DNA from: Pseudomonadota bacterium
GTDB taxonomy: Bacteria > Pseudomonadota > Gammaproteobacteria > Burkholderiales > Burkholderiaceae_C
Direction: 5' to 3'
Assembly (NCBI GenBank): GCA_021841865.1
Contig: JAKCDM010000015.1
Coordinates: 1 to 40,917, forward strand
Length of the DNA stretch: 40,917 bases
Each line of letters starts with the position of its first letter. Position 1 is the first letter of the stretch. A program made the position numbers and the translations under genes. Under the pieces are notes generated by a model, which did no database searches, had not been told where the DNA came from, and worked only from the letters and a program-made list of their open reading frames with translations. This document shows positions 38,876-40,917 of this stretch, one piece after another.

Positions 38876-39490
38876 TCAGGCCCCGCGGCGATCGACCAGC
38901 GCGCGCGCCAGCGTGCCGAGGTCGACATATTCCAGCTCGGCTCCCGACGGCACGCCGCGCGCCAGGCGCGTGATGCGCAGGTCGAGCGGGCGCAGCGTCT
39001 CGGCGATGACATGCGCCGTGGCCTCGCCCTCGTTGGTGAAATTGGTCGCCAGGATCAGCTCCTCGACCGGGTCGGCACGCAGGCGCTGCAGCAGGCGGTC
39101 GAGCCCGATGTCCTTCGGGCCCAGTCCGTCCAGCGGGCTCAGGCGCCCCATGAGCACGAAGTACAGGCCGCGATAGCTCATCGACTGCTCGACGGCGGCC
39201 AGGTCGGCCGGGGTCTCGACCACGCACAACTGGCGCCGGTCGCGCCGCGGATCGGCGCAGGTGGCGCACAGCTGCGTCTCGGTGTAGGTGTTGCACGATT
39301 CGCAGCGCCGGATCACGCGCAGCGCATGCTCGAGGCTGTGCTGCAGGGCCTCGGCAGCGTCGCGATCGTGCTGCAGCAGGTGAAAGGCCATGCGCGCGGC
39401 GCTTTTCGGGCCGACGCCGGGCAGCGCGCGCAGCGCCTCGATCAGCGCGTCCAGCGCCGGCACGCGCAGCGGGGCCTGCGCGGCGCTCAA
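38876..39490 (-). CDS. recR: Recombination mediator protein RecR
   Basis: 204 residues. Order: helix-hairpin-helix ([20 protein letters not shown]), four-cysteine zinc finger (Cys63, 66, 75, 78 in [18 protein letters not shown]), Toprim domain ([35 protein letters not shown]), and a C-terminal Walker-B-like stretch ([16 protein letters not shown]). RecR works with RecF/RecO to load RecA on gaps. The start is a TTG at 39490, supported by GAGGAG at 6 nt; homologues start similarly. Part of dnaX-ybaB-recR. Confidence 0.96.
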   Translation of the reverse strand: MSAAQAPLRVPALDALIEALRALPGVGPKSAARMAFHLLQHDRDAAEALQHSLEHALRVIRRCESCNTYTETQLCATCADPRRDRRQLCVVETPADLAAVEQSMSYRGLYFVLMGRLSPLDGLGPKDIGLDRLLQRLRADPVEELILATNFTNEGEATAHVIAETLRPLDLRITRLARGVPSGAELEYVDLGTLARALVDRRGA

Positions 39491-39524
39491 CGGCTGCTCC
39501 TCGACGACATCGCTGCCGACCCGA

Positions 39525-39854
39525 TCAGAACGGCAACTTCATGCCCGGGGGCAGCGGCATTCCGGCCGTGGCGGCGGCCATCTTTTCCTGCGAGGTCGCC
39601 TCGGCCTTGCGCACCGCGTCGTTGAACGCGGCGGTCACCAGGTCCTCGAGCATGTCGCGGTCATCGGCGACCAGGCTGGGGTCGATGTTCACGCGCCTGA
39701 CCTCGTGCTTGCAGGTCATCAGCACCTTGACGAGGCCCCCGCCCGACTGGCCCTCGACCTCCAGGCGACCGAGCTCCTCCTGCACGCGCTTGATGTTTTC
39801 CTGCATCACCTGGGCCTGCTTCATCAGGCCCGACAACTGTCCCTTGTTGAACAT
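39525..39854 (-). CDS. ybaB: YbaB/EbfC family nucleoid-associated protein
   Basis: 109 residues. [20 protein letters not shown], then a helix ([20 protein letters not shown]) and strands, then [20 protein letters not shown] and a Met/Pro C-terminus are diagnostic of YbaB/EbfC, a dimeric tweezers-like DNA-binding protein. It sits 33 nt downstream of dnaX and 34 nt before recR, the conserved order. GGAG lies at suitable spacing from the ATG. Confidence 0.96.
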   Translation of the reverse strand: MFNKGQLSGLMKQAQVMQENIKRVQEELGRLEVEGQSGGGLVKVLMTCKHEVRRVNIDPSLVADDRDMLEDLVTAAFNDAVRKAEATSQEKMAAATAGMPLPPGMKLPF

Positions 39855-39887
39855 GCATACTCCTGGTTGGGGAAATTCGAATCAGCG

Positions 39888-40917
39888 TCAGGCGTCCAGC
39901 GGGCGCACCGACCCGGGAACGATCTGCGCGCCGAGCTCGTCGACCAGCTGGCGCACCAGAGGGTCGGTGGCGATGGCCTGCTCGGCCTGCTGCTGGCGCT
40001 GCGCGCGCAACGCGGCGGCGCGCAACTGCGCGGTGTCGCGCACCGCGCCGACCTCCACGCGAAGTTCCACCGGACGCCCCAGGCGCTCGGCCAGCGCCGC
40101 CTGCACGCGTTCCAGCGCACCGCCGCGCGTGTACTGCTCGCTGGGAACGCGAAGCCACCATGCGCCATCGCGTTCGCCCACCCACTCGCTTTGCAGCGCC
40201 AGGCTGCGCGCCAGCGCGACCAGCGGCAGCTCTCTGGCCAGTTCGGGCCAGTCGGCAGCCGGCTCGGGCCCCGATCGACCCGGCTGCTGCGCCGCGGCAT
40301 CGGGAGCGGCATCGGGAGCGGCATCGGGCGCGGCAGCAGCGGCGGCCGCAGGCTCGGGGTCTCGCGCCGGCGCGGGCGCAGGCTCGGGCTCTCGCGCGGG
40401 CTCGGGCTCCGGTTCGGGTTCCGCTTCGGCGGCCGGGCTCGGCGCGGGCGCCGAGTCGGCACGCGCCTGCGCGCGTTGCGGGGCGGGCGCGGACGGCTCG
40501 CGCGCCGCGGCGGGTGCCGGCGTCGCCGCCGCTGGCGACGCGGCGCGCGCCGGCTTCGCCGATGCCGCGTCGACGCCACGCGCGGCCGGCGAGGTGTCGA
40601 CCGGGGCGAAGCACAGCAGGCGCAGCATCACCATGCTGAAGCCGCACAGGGCGTCGGGTGCCAGCGCGAGCTCGCCGCGGCCCTGCAGCACCATGCTGTA
40701 CGCCAGCTGCAGGGTCTCCGGCGCCAGCGCGGCTGCCAGTTCGCGCAGCGCGTCGGCGTCCGGGTCGGATTCGTCGAGGGACTGCGGCAACACCTGCAGC
40801 GCGGCGATGCGCTGCAGCAGCGCGGCGAGGTCCTCCAGCGCCTGGCTGAGCGACAGCGAGCGCTGGTCCATGGCCTCGGCCAGGCGCAGCAGCGCGGCGG
40901 CGTCGCCGGCCGCCAGC
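39888..40917 (-). CDS. dnaX: DNA polymerase III subunits gamma/tau, C-terminal part (cut by window edge)
   Basis: The last 343 codons; the ATPase start lies outside the right edge. The visible part begins LAAGDAAALLRLAEAMDQRS, the clamp-loader domain III region, continues with LQLAYSMVLQGRGELALAPD, then a long low-complexity linker rich in Ala, Pro and Glu (REPEPAPAPARDPEP and three PDAA repeats), then the tau-specific C-terminal domain (about the last 120 residues: WPELARELPLVALARSLALQ, ending GSVRPLDA) that binds the polymerase alpha subunit. No frameshift heptamer (A-rich) is visible in this part. The ybaB-recR neighbours confirm the assignment. Confidence 0.9.
   Translation of the reverse strand, partial: LAAGDAAALLRLAEAMDQRSLSLSQALEDLAALLQRIAALQVLPQSLDESDPDADALRELAAALAPETLQLAYSMVLQGRGELALAPDALCGFSMVMLRLLCFAPVDTSPAARGVDAASAKPARAASPAAATPAPAAAREPSAPAPQRAQARADSAPAPSPAAEAEPEPEPEPAREPEPAPAPARDPEPAAAAAAAPDAAPDAAPDAAAQQPGRSGPEPAADWPELARELPLVALARSLALQSEWVGERDGAWWLRVPSEQYTRGGALERVQAALAERLGRPVELRVEVGAVRDTAQLRAAALRAQRQQQAEQAIATDPLVRQLVDELGAQIVPGSVRPLDA
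40294..40329. repeat. 12-bp tandem repeat x3 in the dnaX linker
   Basis: GCGGCATCGGGA, the same again, then GCGGCATCGGGC on the plus strand. On the coding strand this gives repeated Pro-Asp-Ala-Ala in the tau linker. Because the unit is four codons, copy-number changes would stay in frame and only alter linker length. Confidence 0.85.

Overview
The window is high-GC DNA (roughly two thirds G+C by eye) packed with essential housekeeping genes. The gene set and order point to a betaproteobacterium, most likely of the Burkholderiales. The pointers are the relA / tRNA-Val / thrS-infC-rpmI-rplT-pheS block, the gyrA-serC-pheA-hisC-tyrA-aroA-cmk-rpsA-ihfB-lapAB chain, smc-zipA-ligA, and dnaX-ybaB-recR. 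No insertion sequence, prophage, CRISPR array or obviously foreign island is visible. Both ends cut through genes: pheS on the left and dnaX on the right.

Layout. (1) 1-3840, minus strand: tRNA-Val, thrS, infC, rpmI, rplT and the start of pheS, a translation operon. infC starts on an AUC codon, so its first 65 codons lie upstream of the first conventional start (a GTG). The infC-rpmI spacer carries three perfect inverted repeats. (2) 3903-7001, minus: relA, translationally coupled to an alpha/beta hydrolase gene. (3) 7051-11088: thyA-folA (plus), pmbA (minus), yjgA and mog (plus, overlapping in different frames). (4) 11102-13315, minus: ompA, then ubiG-gph. (5) 13618-28474, plus: a long co-directional chain gyrA, serC, pheA, hisC, tyrA, an aroA-cmk fusion, rpsA, ihfB, lapA, lapB, hldA (rfaE1), hldD. 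It resembles the mixed-function aromatic supra-operon known from proteobacteria. A near-consensus sigma-70 promoter for rpsA lies inside the cmk coding part. (6) 28471-36442, minus: smc, zipA, ligA and a ROK sugar kinase. (7) 36631-37059, plus: queF. (8) 37088-40917, minus: dnaX (partial), ybaB, recR, a stand-alone ThiE-like protein and an exported NHL-repeat protein.

How the genes work together. Block 1 makes translation factors and aminoacyl-tRNA synthetases, next to the stringent-response synthetase RelA, which senses uncharged tRNA. Block 5 joins DNA supercoiling (GyrA), serine/pyridoxine (SerC), phenylalanine, tyrosine and histidine synthesis, the shikimate step AroA, CMP kinase, ribosomal protein S1, IHF and lipopolysaccharide assembly (LapAB, heptose synthesis). 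Block 6 covers chromosome compaction, division and DNA joining. Block 8 covers replication clamp loading and recombination repair.

I did not find a clear new defence or mobile system. The observations most worth following are regulatory or small departures from the norm: the AUC start of infC, the structured infC-rpmI leader, the terminator just ahead of thrS, the rpsA promoter inside cmk, Gln83 in GyrA, and a ThiE-like domain without its usual Nudix partner.
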